64,000 nt of DNA from Streptoalloteichus hindustanus (lineage in GTDB: Bacteria > Actinomycetota > Actinomycetes > Mycobacteriales > Pseudonocardiaceae): assembly GCF_900129375.1 (NCBI RefSeq), contig NZ_FQVN01000006.1:558001-622000 (forward strand), in the 5' to 3' direction. Below the pieces are notes generated by a model. It was not told where the DNA came from, made no database searches, and worked only from the letters and a program-made list of their open reading frames with translations. The translations under genes and the position numbers were made by a program. Of this stretch, positions 44,370-52,530 are shown one piece after another. Positions within the stretch are counted from its first letter, which is position 1, and every line of letters begins with the position of its first letter.

Positions 44370-44760
44370 TGGTGATGTCTGCTGCTGTCGGATGGGGAGG
44401 GCGAAGTTCGCTCCATGGAGCGATTCGGCCGGTGCCGGCGGCGACTTGGTCGTGTCCGCTGTCCCCTCCGCGAGCCCGTGAATCCCCGTGTGCGGAGGGA
44501 TTTGCTCGGACGCTCGGCGCCGGGGCGCGCAACTTGTTATCGCTGGTAACGGCCGAGTTGTCCACAGGCGGCCCAGTTGTCCACAGCTCGGCGATGTGCT
44601 CTTGGTCGGGCTGATCGTCGGCCGATAGGCTGGAGCGGGGCTCGCCCCCCGGGACGGGTGGGGGCTGTCGCGGGAGCAGGCGGGAACGTCGTCGAGCGGG
44701 TGCCCGGCCGACGGCTGGAGCCCGCCGCCCGTGGTTGCGGTCAGGCAGGCGACCGGGCGG
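44370..44760. other. intergenic region with two DnaA-box-like sites
   Basis: There is no gene in these 391 bases between uvrA and the GntP-type permease gene. Two copies of TTGTCCACA (44558-44566 and 44577-44585), the preferred actinobacterial DnaA box, lie 19 bases apart in the same orientation. The rest is unremarkable. Confidence 0.55.
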
Positions 44761-46161
44761 TCAGATCACGAGGCTGAGCAGGCCCGCGACGGCGAAGCCG
44801 ACGACGGACAGGATCGTCTCCAGGACCGTCCAGGTGCGCAGCGTGTCCTTGACCGGGATGCCGAAGTACCGCGAGACGATCCAGAACCCGCCGTCGTTGA
44901 CGTGCGAGGCGATGATCGAGCCGGCGGTGATGGCCACCGCGACCAGGGCCAGCTGGGGCTGCGTGTACTGGCCACCGGCCAGCAGCGGCGCGACGATGCC
45001 GCCGGTCGTCACGATCGCCACCGTGGCCGAGCCCTGGGCGACGCGCAGCGCGCAGCTGATGACGTAGGCGAGCACGATCAGCGGCAGTCCGGCCGAGGAC
45101 AACGCGCCGGCCAGCGCCTTGCCCACGCCGGTGGCGGCCAGCACCGCGCCGAAGAACCCGCCCGCGCCGACGACGAGCAGGAGCATGCCCACCGGGCGCA
45201 GCGAGGCGGCGGTGAGCTGGCCGATCTCCGCCCTGGTCATGCCGCGCCGCAGGCCGAGCAGCCAGATCGCCAGCAGCACCGCGATGGTGAGCGCGACCGC
45301 CGGCGTGCCGAGGAAGGTCAGCACGCCGAGCGCCGCCGATCCCCTGGGCAGCAGCATGCCGCCGAAGGTGGCGCCCAGGATCAGCACCAGCGGGATGCCG
45401 ATGATCGTGCCGACCAGGGCGAGCGGGGGCTCGGGCCGCCCGTCCGTCCGGGCGTCGGCGTCGGCCGCGCCCACCTCCTCGGGCACCGGCAGGTGCAGCC
45501 GCCTGCCGATCCAGGAGGAGAAGAGGACGCCGCCGACCAGCCAGGCGGGGATGCCGCAGGCCAGGCCCATGATGATGATCCAGCCCATGTCGACCTTGAG
45601 CAGGCCGGCCAGCGCGACGGGGCCGGGGTGCGGCGGCAGGAACGCGTGCGTGACGGACAGGCCGGCCAGCAGCGGCAGGCAGTACAGCAGGATCGACCGG
45701 CCGCTGCGCCGCGCCGCCACGTAGACCAGGGGCGCGAGCACGAAGATGCCGATGTCGAAGAACACTGGGATGCCGAAGACGAGGCCGGACAGGCCCATGG
45801 CCAGCGGGGCGCGGCGCTCCCCGAACGCGCCGAGGAGGCGGCGGGTGAGCACCTCGGCGCCGCCGGAGGCCTCCAGCACGGCGCCGAGCAGCGTGCCCAA
45901 CCCGATGATCACGGTGACGTGCCCGAGGATGCCGCCGAAGCCGCCCTCCAGTAGCGACTCCTTGCCGCTCTGCGCCGAGCCGACGATCCGCTCCACCGGC
46001 AGGCCGGCGCCCAGCGCGACGAGCAGACCGGCCAGCAGCAACGCGATGAACGGCTCGGTCTTGACTCTGATGATCAGGAATAGCAGCAGGGCGATGCCGA
46101 GCGCGGACAGAGTCAGCAGCCCGGCCGTGTCCTGCCGCAACCACTGCAGGAGTGCGGCCAC
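44761..46161 (-). CDS. GntP-family gluconate/organic-acid:H+ symporter
   Basis: A 466-residue polytopic permease of the GntP/Gnt family. Landmarks are the N-terminal double helix ending IIRVKTEPFIALLLAGLL, the conserved VFFDIGIFVLAPLVY and THAFLPPHPGPVALAGLL (the family hallmark PPHPGP), and the late GSATVAIVTTGGIVAPLL and ASHVNDGGFWIVSRYF. The GTG at 46161 has GGAGGA 5 bases upstream. It is the last gene of a three-gene minus-strand unit with the D-aminoacylase and the PLP deaminase. This suggests uptake of an acidic D-amino-acid derivative or sugar acid rather than gluconate alone (inference). A hairpin lies in the gap to the preceding gene. Confidence 0.92.
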   Translation of the reverse strand: MAALLQWLRQDTAGLLTLSALGIALLLFLIIRVKTEPFIALLLAGLLVALGAGLPVERIVGSAQSGKESLLEGGFGGILGHVTVIIGLGTLLGAVLEASGGAEVLTRRLLGAFGERRAPLAMGLSGLVFGIPVFFDIGIFVLAPLVYVAARRSGRSILLYCLPLLAGLSVTHAFLPPHPGPVALAGLLKVDMGWIIIMGLACGIPAWLVGGVLFSSWIGRRLHLPVPEEVGAADADARTDGRPEPPLALVGTIIGIPLVLILGATFGGMLLPRGSAALGVLTFLGTPAVALTIAVLLAIWLLGLRRGMTRAEIGQLTAASLRPVGMLLLVVGAGGFFGAVLAATGVGKALAGALSSAGLPLIVLAYVISCALRVAQGSATVAIVTTGGIVAPLLAGGQYTQPQLALVAVAITAGSIIASHVNDGGFWIVSRYFGIPVKDTLRTWTVLETILSVVGFAVAGLLSLVI

Positions 46162-46187
46162 GAATGTCCTCCAGGTAGGGGTGTCCG

Positions 46188-46217
46188 CGCCCACCGCCGG
46201 TATGCCGGCGGTGGGCG
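46188..46217 (-). terminator. hairpin between D-aminoacylase and permease genes
   Basis: A 13-bp stem, CGCCCACCGCCGG (46188-46200) with CCGGCGGTGGGCG (46205-46217), and a TATG loop. It may terminate or attenuate read-through so that the permease is made at a lower level, or it may stabilise the upstream mRNA. Confidence 0.55.
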
Positions 46218-46244
46218 GGTGGGGAGCGGGAGGCGGGAGGCGGG

Positions 46245-47828
46245 TCAGCCGCGGCGGATCGAGCGACCGGGCAGCGCGCCGGTCGGTCGGCCGTCGTCGA
46301 TCACGGGCACCCCGTTGACCAGCACGTGCCGGATGCCGACGGCGGGCTGCCTCGGCTCGTCGAAGGTGGCGGTGTCCAGGACCGCGTCGGGGTCGAACAG
46401 CACGAGGTCGGCCGCGTGGCCCACCCGCACCAGCCCCCGGTCGCGCAGCCGCAGCCGCCGCGCCGGCCGGCCGGTCATGCGCGCGACGCACTCCTCCAGG
46501 GTCAGCACGCCCAGTTCGCGCACGTAGCGGCCGAGGTATCGCGGGAAGGTCCCCCACGCGCGGGGGTGCGGGCGGTCGCCGACCAGCAGGCCGTCGCTGC
46601 CCACGGTGTGCGCCGGGTGCCGCATGATCGTCCGGACGTTGTCCTCGTGGCCCACGTGCATCAGGCACGACGTGCCCAGGCGCTCGGCGACCAGCACGTC
46701 GAAGTACAGCTCGGCGGGCGCGCGTCCGGCCCGGCGCGCGGCCTCGGCCACGGTCAGCCCGACCAGGCCGGTGTTCTCGGCCCGGCGCACGCCGTTGACC
46801 TCGATCGTGTCCCAGTCCACCGGGACGCCGTGGCAGCCGTCCGAGCCGACCTCCTCCAGCTCGTGCCTGATCCGCTCCCGGGTCGCCGCGTCGGTCAGCC
46901 GGGCCAGCGCGGCGTCCACGCCGCCCTCGGACACCCAGCTCGGCAGCAGCGCGGACAGGTAGGTGGCGCCGGGGAGGTACGGGTAGGTGTCCAGCGTGAT
47001 GTCGCACCCCCTGGCCATCGCACTGTCCACAAGGGACAGGAGTTCGCCGGCGCGCCCCGCGTTGACCGGGAAGTTCATCGTGGCGTGGGCGAGGTGCAGC
47101 GCGCAGCCGGAGCGCAGTGCCACGTCGACCATCTCGGCGTAGGCCGCCAGCGCGCCCGCCCCGTAGCTGCGGTGGTGCGGGCTGTAGAAACCTTCGTGGG
47201 CCGCGACCACCTCGCACAGCGCGACCAGCTCGGCGGTGTCGGCGTACATCCCCGGGGTGTAGGTCAGGCCCGAGGACATGCCGACCGCGCCCTGGGCCAG
47301 CCCCTCGGCGAGCAGCCGGCGCATCGCGTCCAGCTCGTCCTCGGTGGCCGGCCGGGCCTCCCAGCCCACGCACATCATCCGCAGCGTTCCCTGCGGCACG
47401 AGGTAGGCCGCGTTCACGGCCACGCCCCGGTCGAGCCGGTCCAGGTACTCGCCGACCGTGCGCCAGTCCCAGTCGAACCCCGGCGGGTCGTCGTTCCACC
47501 CGGCGAGCTGGGTGCGGAGCTGGGTGAGCACGTCGTCGTCCACCGGCGCGTAGGACAGCCCGTCCTGGCCCAGCACCTCCAGCGTCACGCCCTGCGACAC
47601 CTTCGCCAGGTGGTCGGGGTTGGCGAGGAGCTGGAGGTCGGAGTGGGAGTGCATGTCGATGAAGCCGGGCGCCAGCGCCAGCCCGTCGGCGTCCACCACC
47701 CTGCGGCCGCCGAGCCGCCGGTCGCTCTCGATCGCGGCGATCCGACCGTCCGCCACCCCGACGTCGGCGCGCACCGCCGGCGCCCCGGTTCCGTCGACGA
47801 CCGTCGCGCCCCTGAAGACGATGTCCAC
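46245..47828 (-). CDS. N-acyl-D-amino-acid deacylase (D-aminoacylase), amidohydrolase family
   Basis: A 527-residue zinc amidohydrolase that removes the acyl group from N-acyl-D-amino acids. It has the N-terminal beta-sandwich (DIVFRGATVVDGTGAPAVRADV), metal motif PGFIDMHSHSD (HxH), the Cys/Gly region VLGQDGLSYAPV, HHRSYGAGAL and LHLAHATMNFP for the next metal His residues, and VGSDGLLVGDRPHPRAWGTF with the catalytic Asp. The C-terminal strand return (DLVLFDPDAVLDTATFDEP) is complete. The GTG start has GGGAGG upstream. It follows the PLP deaminase gene by 25 bases, so the two are co-transcribed and act in sequence on D-amino acids. Confidence 0.93.
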   Translation of the reverse strand: MDIVFRGATVVDGTGAPAVRADVGVADGRIAAIESDRRLGGRRVVDADGLALAPGFIDMHSHSDLQLLANPDHLAKVSQGVTLEVLGQDGLSYAPVDDDVLTQLRTQLAGWNDDPPGFDWDWRTVGEYLDRLDRGVAVNAAYLVPQGTLRMMCVGWEARPATEDELDAMRRLLAEGLAQGAVGMSSGLTYTPGMYADTAELVALCEVVAAHEGFYSPHHRSYGAGALAAYAEMVDVALRSGCALHLAHATMNFPVNAGRAGELLSLVDSAMARGCDITLDTYPYLPGATYLSALLPSWVSEGGVDAALARLTDAATRERIRHELEEVGSDGCHGVPVDWDTIEVNGVRRAENTGLVGLTVAEAARRAGRAPAELYFDVLVAERLGTSCLMHVGHEDNVRTIMRHPAHTVGSDGLLVGDRPHPRAWGTFPRYLGRYVRELGVLTLEECVARMTGRPARRLRLRDRGLVRVGHAADLVLFDPDAVLDTATFDEPRQPAVGIRHVLVNGVPVIDDGRPTGALPGRSIRRG

Positions 47829-47853
47829 CTGTGCCTCCCCGTCCAGCCGCTGG

Positions 47854-49170
47854 TCAGAAGTAGGTCCGGACGAGGTCGACGACGGTCTCGCCGTCCGCGT
47901 CGACGACCGGGAGGAGCGGCCACTTGTCGAAGACCGTGCAGGGGTGCGACAGGCCGAATCCCACCCAGTCGCCGACGGCCAGCTCGACGTCCGGCCCCAC
48001 CTCCAGGAACGCGTGCTGGTCGGCGAGGGCGGTGACCCGGCACCCGGCCAGCGGCCGCTCCGGCCCGCCGCCGGCGCGGCGCAGCACCTGCGGCTCGGGC
48101 AGGTCCTGGTCGAAGGAGGCGTCCCTGCGGCCGAGGGGGAGCAGGGCCAGCCCCGGCTCCGGGCGCGAGAGGACCTGCGCCCACGCCCGCAGCGCGGGGC
48201 GGAACGGCGGCTCGTCGCCGGCGAGCGCGTGGGCCCGGCCGAACGGGGACAACCGCCGGTACAGGCCGTCGTCGTGCGTGAGGTAGGCGCCGCTGCGGAC
48301 GACCGGGAGCACCTCGATCCCGGCCGGCCACGGTGCGGTGAACGCGGCCGCCACCTGGTCGAAGTACGAGCTGCCGCCGGCGGAGACGAACACCCGCTCC
48401 AGGCCGGCGAGGTGGCCGGCCCCGGCGAGCAGGACCACGAGCTCCCGCAGCCGGCCCAGATACTCGTCCACAGTGGACAGAGCGTCCGGGGTGGCCTCGT
48501 GGGCGACGGCCCCCTCGTAGCCGGCGACGCCGACGAGTCGCAGCGCCGGGCTGGCCGCGACCGCCTCGGCGACGGCGAGCCCCTCGGCCAGCTCCCGCAC
48601 GCCGGTGCGCCCCCCGGCCGCCCCCAGCTCGACCGCGACGTCCACCGGGCGGCCGGGGGTCCGCCCCGCGAGCGCCTCCGTCATCAGCTCCACGCCGCGC
48701 GCCGAGTCCACCCAGCAGACGAACTCGAAGTCCGCGTCGCGGTCCAGCTCGTCGGCGACCCAGCGCACCGCCGGCGCCTCGACCAGCTCGTTGGCCAGCA
48801 CGATCCGGCTGACCCCGAACGCGCGACACACGCGCAGCTGACTGGGGGTGGCCACGGTGATCGCCCACGCGCCCGCGTCGAGCTGGGCGGCGAACAACTG
48901 CGGCGCCATGGTGGTCTTGCCGTGCGGGGCCAGCGCGAGACCGTGCCGGGCACACCACTCGGCCATCGTCCGGAGGTTGTGCTCCAGCGCCGGCTTGTCG
49001 ATCACGACGAGCGGGCCGACGAACCCGTCGGTGAAGAGGCGGGGTCGGCGGGCGGCCACCTCCCCGAGGGTGGCGCCGAACGCCCACGAGGGCATTCCCT
49101 TGAAGTGCCAGTCGACCCGCTCGGACCCGATGGCCGCGACCGCGGCCCGGTCGATGTTGGCCGGACGCAC
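47854..49170 (-). CDS. PLP-dependent amino acid deaminase (D-serine deaminase / D-threonine aldolase-like, fold type III)
   Basis: A 438-residue alanine-racemase-fold enzyme. The GTG at 49170 has GGAGG 6 bases upstream and is preferred over an upstream frame start. The PLP lysine is in LALAPHGKTTMAPQLF, and barrel strands include GAWAITVATPSQLRV and RLVGVAGYEGAV. The C-terminal beta-domain carries the zinc site of the D-serine dehydratase/D-threonine aldolase group (ADQHAFLEV and LSHPCTVFDKWPLLP). It probably converts a D-amino acid to the 2-imino/keto acid. RidA, encoded in the divergent operon, would clear the imine. It is the first gene of the minus-strand operon. Confidence 0.88.
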   Translation of the reverse strand: MRPANIDRAAVAAIGSERVDWHFKGMPSWAFGATLGEVAARRPRLFTDGFVGPLVVIDKPALEHNLRTMAEWCARHGLALAPHGKTTMAPQLFAAQLDAGAWAITVATPSQLRVCRAFGVSRIVLANELVEAPAVRWVADELDRDADFEFVCWVDSARGVELMTEALAGRTPGRPVDVAVELGAAGGRTGVRELAEGLAVAEAVAASPALRLVGVAGYEGAVAHEATPDALSTVDEYLGRLRELVVLLAGAGHLAGLERVFVSAGGSSYFDQVAAAFTAPWPAGIEVLPVVRSGAYLTHDDGLYRRLSPFGRAHALAGDEPPFRPALRAWAQVLSRPEPGLALLPLGRRDASFDQDLPEPQVLRRAGGGPERPLAGCRVTALADQHAFLEVGPDVELAVGDWVGFGLSHPCTVFDKWPLLPVVDADGETVVDLVRTYF

Positions 49171-49186
49171 CGCCCACCTCCGCTCT

Positions 49187-49213
49187 GTTGCAGCATGTGC
49201 AACGGCAGTTGCA
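49187..49213. promoter_or_regulatory. GTTGCA-N5-TGCAAC operator in divergent D-amino-acid promoter region
   Basis: A perfect palindrome GTTGCA (49187-49192) / TGCAAC (49198-49203), plus a third half-site GTTGCA at 49208-49213. It lies 17 bases upstream of the deaminase start and 89 bases before the kinase start. It is the best candidate site for the IclR regulator encoded in the kinase operon. Confidence 0.6.
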
Positions 49214-49301
49214 AGATGTGATGCGGGGGTGTGTAGCATTCCCGCCGCCGCCCGGTCAACGGTGTCGCGCCCGGTGGTGGGCCGTGCACGGAAGGGGACA
49301 C

Positions 49302-50402
49302 ATGGGGCAGTCCGGTGTGGACAGGGACAGGGTCGACCCCCGGGAACGTTCCCGCCCTCGGAACGCCGCGGGGAACGCCTCGGGGAACGCCGCAGTGGGG
49401 AGTGCGGTGGTGGAGGACGCCGTCCCCGATGGGAACGCGACGGGCGACGTGGTCTGCCTCGGCGAGTCGCTGGCGGTGTTCGTCCCGGACGCCGAGGAGC
49501 CCGGGCGCTACCTGCTCACGATCGGGGGCGCCGAGTCCAACGTGGCCCGCCACCTCGCCAGGGCGGGCCTGCCCGTCCGGTGGGTCGGGGCGGTGGGCGA
49601 GGACGACCTCGGCCGCGCCGTGCTCGACCACCTGCGCGCCTCCGGCGTCGACGTCGCCGCCGTGCGGGTCGACCCCGAGCGCCCCACCGGCCTCTACGTG
49701 AAGGAGCCCGACGCCGGCGGTAGCCGGATGCGGTACTACCGCAGCGGGTCGGCGGCGTCCGCGCTCGGCCCCGACTTCCTCGCCACCCTCGACCTCACGA
49801 CCGCCCGGTTGGTGCACCTCACCGGCATCACCGCCGCGTTGTCCCCGAGCTGCCGGGCGCTGCTGCGGACCGCGATGGACCCGGGCCGGCGTCGGTCGTC
49901 CCCCCTGGTGTCGTTCGACGTCAACTGGCGTCCGGTGCTGTGGCGCGACCAGGATGCGCGCGTGCTGACCGAACTGGCCAACGCCGCCGACGTCGTGTTC
50001 GTGGGGGAGGACGAGGCCGAGGCGCTGTGGGGGACCGGTGACCCCGACCGGGTGCGCGCGCTGCTGCCCGCCCCGACCACCGTGGTCGTCAAGCAGGGCG
50101 CGCGCGGCGCGACCCTCGTCGAGGGGGGCACCGCGGTCTTCCAGCCCGCGCTCGCGGTGGACGTCGTGGAACCCGTCGGAGCCGGGGACGCCTTCGCCGC
50201 CGGCTTCCTCGCCGCCACGCTCGCCGGGGCGGAACCCGCCCACCGCCTGCGCGCCGGCCACCTGCTCGCCGCCGCCACCCTGTGCAGCCGCGAGGACGTC
50301 GGCGACCCGCTGCCCGCCGACCGCGTCGCCGCCCTGCTCGCCGCCGACGCCGCGACCTGGGCCGCCGCCCGTGTCACCCGGGAGGGGGTGGCGCCGCGAT
50401 GA
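49302..50402 (+). CDS. PfkB-family carbohydrate kinase (2-keto-3-deoxygluconate kinase-like)
   Basis: A 366-residue ribokinase-fold kinase. After a variable N-terminus of about 45 residues, the core begins VVCLGESLAVFVPDA and has the substrate-side GGAESNVARHLARAG. The family closing motif VEPVGAGDAFAAGFLAATL supplies the catalytic base Asp and anion hole. The best relatives are KDG kinases. The ATG at 49302 has GAAGGGG upstream, but an in-frame GTG near 49407 with GGGGAG before it would remove the odd repeat-coded extension. The next gene overlaps its stop as ATGA. Its role in a D-amino-acid locus may be phosphorylation of a keto-acid or sugar-acid product (inference). Confidence 0.85.
   Translation: MGQSGVDRDRVDPRERSRPRNAAGNASGNAAVGSAVVEDAVPDGNATGDVVCLGESLAVFVPDAEEPGRYLLTIGGAESNVARHLARAGLPVRWVGAVGEDDLGRAVLDHLRASGVDVAAVRVDPERPTGLYVKEPDAGGSRMRYYRSGSAASALGPDFLATLDLTTARLVHLTGITAALSPSCRALLRTAMDPGRRRSSPLVSFDVNWRPVLWRDQDARVLTELANAADVVFVGEDEAEALWGTGDPDRVRALLPAPTTVVVKQGARGATLVEGGTAVFQPALAVDVVEPVGAGDAFAAGFLAATLAGAEPAHRLRAGHLLAAATLCSREDVGDPLPADRVAALLAADAATWAAARVTREGVAPR
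49360..49395. repeat. three tandem 12-bp repeats at kinase 5' end
   Basis: GGAACGCCGCGG, GGAACGCCTCGG, GGAACGCCGCAG at 49360-49371, 49372-49383 and 49384-49395. A separate perfect palindrome GGGAACGTTCCC sits at 49342-49353, sharing the GGAACG core. They either encode a low-complexity N-terminus or, if translation starts later, form an upstream control region. Confidence 0.75.
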
Positions 50403-51166
50403 GCCAGAGCCTCGACCGGGCGTTGACCATGCTCGCCGAGCTGGCCGGCGGCCCGCGCACCCTCGACCAGCTCGCCGTGACGCTCGGCGTGCACAAGTCC
50501 ACGGCGCTGCGCCTGCTCCGCACGTTGGAGTCCCACCGCTTCGTGCAGCGCGACGACGTCCGGCACTACCGCCTCGGCACCGCCATGTTCGACCTCGCCA
50601 ACCAGGCGCTGGAGGAACGCGACGTGCGGCGGGTGGTCGAGCCCCACCTGCGCGCGCTCAACGCCCGCACCGGGCACACCGTCCACCTCGCCAGCTACGA
50701 GGACGGCGAGGTCGTCTACATCGACAAGTACGACAGCCGACACCCGGTGCGGATGTACTCCCGGATCGGCCGCCGGGCGGCCCTGCACTGCACGGCCGTG
50801 GCGAAGGTGCTGGTGGCGGCGCTGCCCGTGGCCGAGCGCCGGGCGATCGCGGCCTCGCTGGAGTACCCGAGGCTCACCGAGAACACGATCACCGATCCGG
50901 AGCGCTACCTCGCCGAGCTGGACCGGGTCCGCGAGCAGGGGTACGCCGTCGACAACGCCGAGCACGAGGACTTCATCCACTGCCTCGGCGCGCCGATCCG
51001 GGGAGCGGGCGGTCGGGTGCTCGCCGCGGTCTCCCTGTCGGTGCCGCAGATGCTGCTCGACTTCGAGGGCCTGATGGGCCTGCTGCCCGACCTGGCGCGC
51101 ACCGCGGAGGCCGCCTCCGTCGAGTGCGGCTGGACCCCGAGCCCGGGCCGCACCCCGGGCACCTAG
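50399..51166 (+). CDS. IclR-family transcriptional regulator
   Basis: A 255-residue regulator. The N-terminal winged HTH reads LDRALTMLAELAGGPRTLDQ with recognition helix LGVHKSTALRLLRTLESHRF. The C-terminal effector domain (about 75-250) has YIDKYDSRHPVRMYSRIGRR, ALHCTAVAKVLVAALP and the conserved YAVDNAEHEDFIHCLGAPI. The ATG overlaps the kinase stop (ATGA), so it is co-translated. It most likely controls this divergent locus by binding the GTTGCA palindrome or the repeats at 51.2 kb. The effector is probably a keto acid or D-amino acid (inference). Confidence 0.93.
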   Translation: MSQSLDRALTMLAELAGGPRTLDQLAVTLGVHKSTALRLLRTLESHRFVQRDDVRHYRLGTAMFDLANQALEERDVRRVVEPHLRALNARTGHTVHLASYEDGEVVYIDKYDSRHPVRMYSRIGRRAALHCTAVAKVLVAALPVAERRAIAASLEYPRLTENTITDPERYLAELDRVREQGYAVDNAEHEDFIHCLGAPIRGAGGRVLAAVSLSVPQMLLDFEGLMGLLPDLARTAEAASVECGWTPSPGRTPGT

Positions 51167-51257
51167 TTGTTCGACGAGCACAGTTGTTCGACGAGCACAG
51201 TTGTTCGACGAGCACGGTTCGATCAGCACGGTTCGATCAGCACGGTTTGATCAGGAC
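51165..51257. repeat. array of six short direct repeats between iclR-type gene and ridA-like gene
   Basis: Three identical 17-bp units, AGTTGTTCGACGAGCAC (51165-51181, 51182-51198, 51199-51215), are followed by three 14-bp units, GGTTCGATCAGCAC twice (51216-51229, 51230-51243) and GGTTTGATCAGGAC (51244-51257). Both unit types share a TTCGA(C/T)(G/C)AGCAC core, so they are related. The array begins inside the IclR stop codon and ends 15 bases before the RidA start. Confidence 0.9.
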
Positions 51258-51272
51258 GAGGAAGGACGACTG

Positions 51273-51665
51273 ATGGCCAAGACCGAGATCCGCACCGCCG
51301 ACGCCCCGACGCCGGTCGCCAAGTTCACCCAGGGGGTGCGCAAGGGCAACATCCTGCAGGTGGCGGGCCAGGTCGCCTTCGACCCGGCGTCCGGCGCGGT
51401 CGTCGGGGACACCGTGGCGGAGCAGACCCGGCAGGCCCTGCGCAACGTCAACGCGGTGCTGGCCGCGGCCGGCGCGAGCATGGACGACGTGGTGATGCTG
51501 CGCGTCTACCTGACCGACACCGCGCACTTCGCCGAGATGAACGAGGCCTACGGCGAGTTCGTCGCCGAGCCCTACCCGGCCCGCACCACGGTCTACGTGG
51601 GGCTGCCGGAGGGGCTGCTCGTGGAGATCGACGCCCTCGCCGTGGTGGGCGAGCCGACCGCCTGA
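51273..51665 (+). CDS. RidA-family enamine/imine deaminase
   Basis: A 130-residue YjgF/YER057c/UK114 protein. RidA hydrolyses reactive 2-aminoacrylate and other imines released by PLP enzymes. Features are KFTQGVRKGNILQVAGQVAF, QTRQALRNVNAVLAAAGASM and the catalytic Arg in PYPARTTVYVGLP, with the final LLVEIDALAVV. The ATG has GAGGAAGGA upstream. Placement beside a PLP D-amino-acid deaminase gives a direct reason for its presence. It is separated from the IclR gene by the direct-repeat array. A hairpin follows. Confidence 0.95.
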   Translation: MAKTEIRTADAPTPVAKFTQGVRKGNILQVAGQVAFDPASGAVVGDTVAEQTRQALRNVNAVLAAAGASMDDVVMLRVYLTDTAHFAEMNEAYGEFVAEPYPARTTVYVGLPEGLLVEIDALAVVGEPTA

Positions 51666-51677
51666 GCCGCCCCTGAC

Positions 51678-51719
51678 GCCGAACCGCCCGACCGCGCGCC
51701 ACGAGTCGGGCGGTTCGGC
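51678..51719 (+). terminator. terminator-like hairpin after RidA gene
   Basis: A 15-bp perfect stem (51678-51692 with 51705-51719), built on CGAACCGCCCGAC, with a 12-base loop, 12 bases past the RidA stop. Confidence 0.75.
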
Positions 51720-51788
51720 CGTTCCCGCCTGCCGGCGCGGGGCCGGAGCCCGTACGGTCGACCCACGCGGTGATCGTGGGGAGGCCCG

Positions 51789-52406
51789 ATGAAGTGGTAC
51801 GCCGACGCCCCGGCCCGTCGGGCGCGCCAGCTCGCGGCGGACGTGTTCGCCCTGGCCTGGATCGTGCTCTGGGTGGTGCTGGCGCTGCGGTTGCGGGACG
51901 ACGTGCTGCGGCTGCGCGGCCCCGGCGACCGGATGGCCGACGCCGGCGCCGGCCTGCAGGGGGCGTTCGGCGCCGCCGCCGAGCACGCGGCGCGGGTGCC
52001 GCTGCTCGGGGAGTCGCTGGCCGCGGCGTTCGGCCGCGGCGAGACGGCGGGGACCCGGCTGGTCCTGGCCGGGCACAACCAGGCCGCCGCGGTGGAGCGG
52101 ACCGGCACCTGGCTCGCCGTCGTGGTGATCGTGGTGCCCGTGCTGATGCTGCTCATGGTCTGGCTGCCCGCGCGCCTGCGCTACGCGCGGGAGGCCGCGG
52201 TGGTGCGCCGGCTCGCCGACCAGGGCGGTTTCGAGGACCTGCTCGCGCTGCGCGCGTTGACCCGCCTGCCCGCCGCCCAACTCGCGCGGTACGGCGTCGA
52301 CCCGGCGACCGCGTGGCGGGCCGGCGACCCGGTGGCGATCGCCGCGCTCGCCCAGACCCAGCTCGACGAGCTGGGGCTGCGCCGCCGTCCGGGTGGTTCG
52401 CCCTGA
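51789..52406 (+). CDS. conserved two-helix membrane protein of unknown function
   Basis: A 205-residue protein with one transmembrane helix near the N-terminus ([19 protein letters not shown]) and one in the middle ([20 protein letters not shown]). The loop between them (about 75 residues) is probably extracytoplasmic and ends in [12 protein letters not shown]. The C-terminal 70 residues are cytoplasmic ([20 protein letters not shown], then [14 protein letters not shown]). The pattern is common in actinobacterial genomes, but I recognise no function. The ATG is preceded by GGGGAGG. It is followed by a very strong hairpin. Confidence 0.75.
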   Translation: MKWYADAPARRARQLAADVFALAWIVLWVVLALRLRDDVLRLRGPGDRMADAGAGLQGAFGAAAEHAARVPLLGESLAAAFGRGETAGTRLVLAGHNQAAAVERTGTWLAVVVIVVPVLMLLMVWLPARLRYAREAAVVRRLADQGGFEDLLALRALTRLPAAQLARYGVDPATAWRAGDPVAIAALAQTQLDELGLRRRPGGSP

Positions 52407-52447
52407 TCTCGCGCGCCGGCGCCCGGAGCCCGGCCCGGAGAGACGAA

Positions 52448-52491
52448 GTCCCCCTCCGGCGGAGAAGGGGTGTTCTCCGCCGGAGGGGGAC
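52448..52491. terminator. very strong bidirectional terminator hairpin
   Basis: A 19-bp perfect stem (52448-52466 with 52473-52491) and 6-base loop between the convergent stops of the membrane protein and DUF1844 genes. It is the longest perfect stem noted in the window. Confidence 0.85.
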
Positions 52492-52530
52492 CGGTGTTCG
52501 TCGGTGGTGGCGCGTCGGGGTCGAGGTCGG

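Noticed and set aside
44558-44585. Chromosomal replication origin
   Set aside because: Only two DnaA boxes and no dnaA/dnaN or AT-rich unwinding region nearby.
44761-47499. A 912-codon frame joining D-aminoacylase DNA to the GntP-type permease
   Set aside because: The first half is an out-of-frame reading of the deacylase gene. The permease has its own GTG with GGAGGA at 46161.
51165-51257. CRISPR-like repeat array
   Set aside because: Repeats are contiguous without unique spacers, too short, and no cas gene is present.
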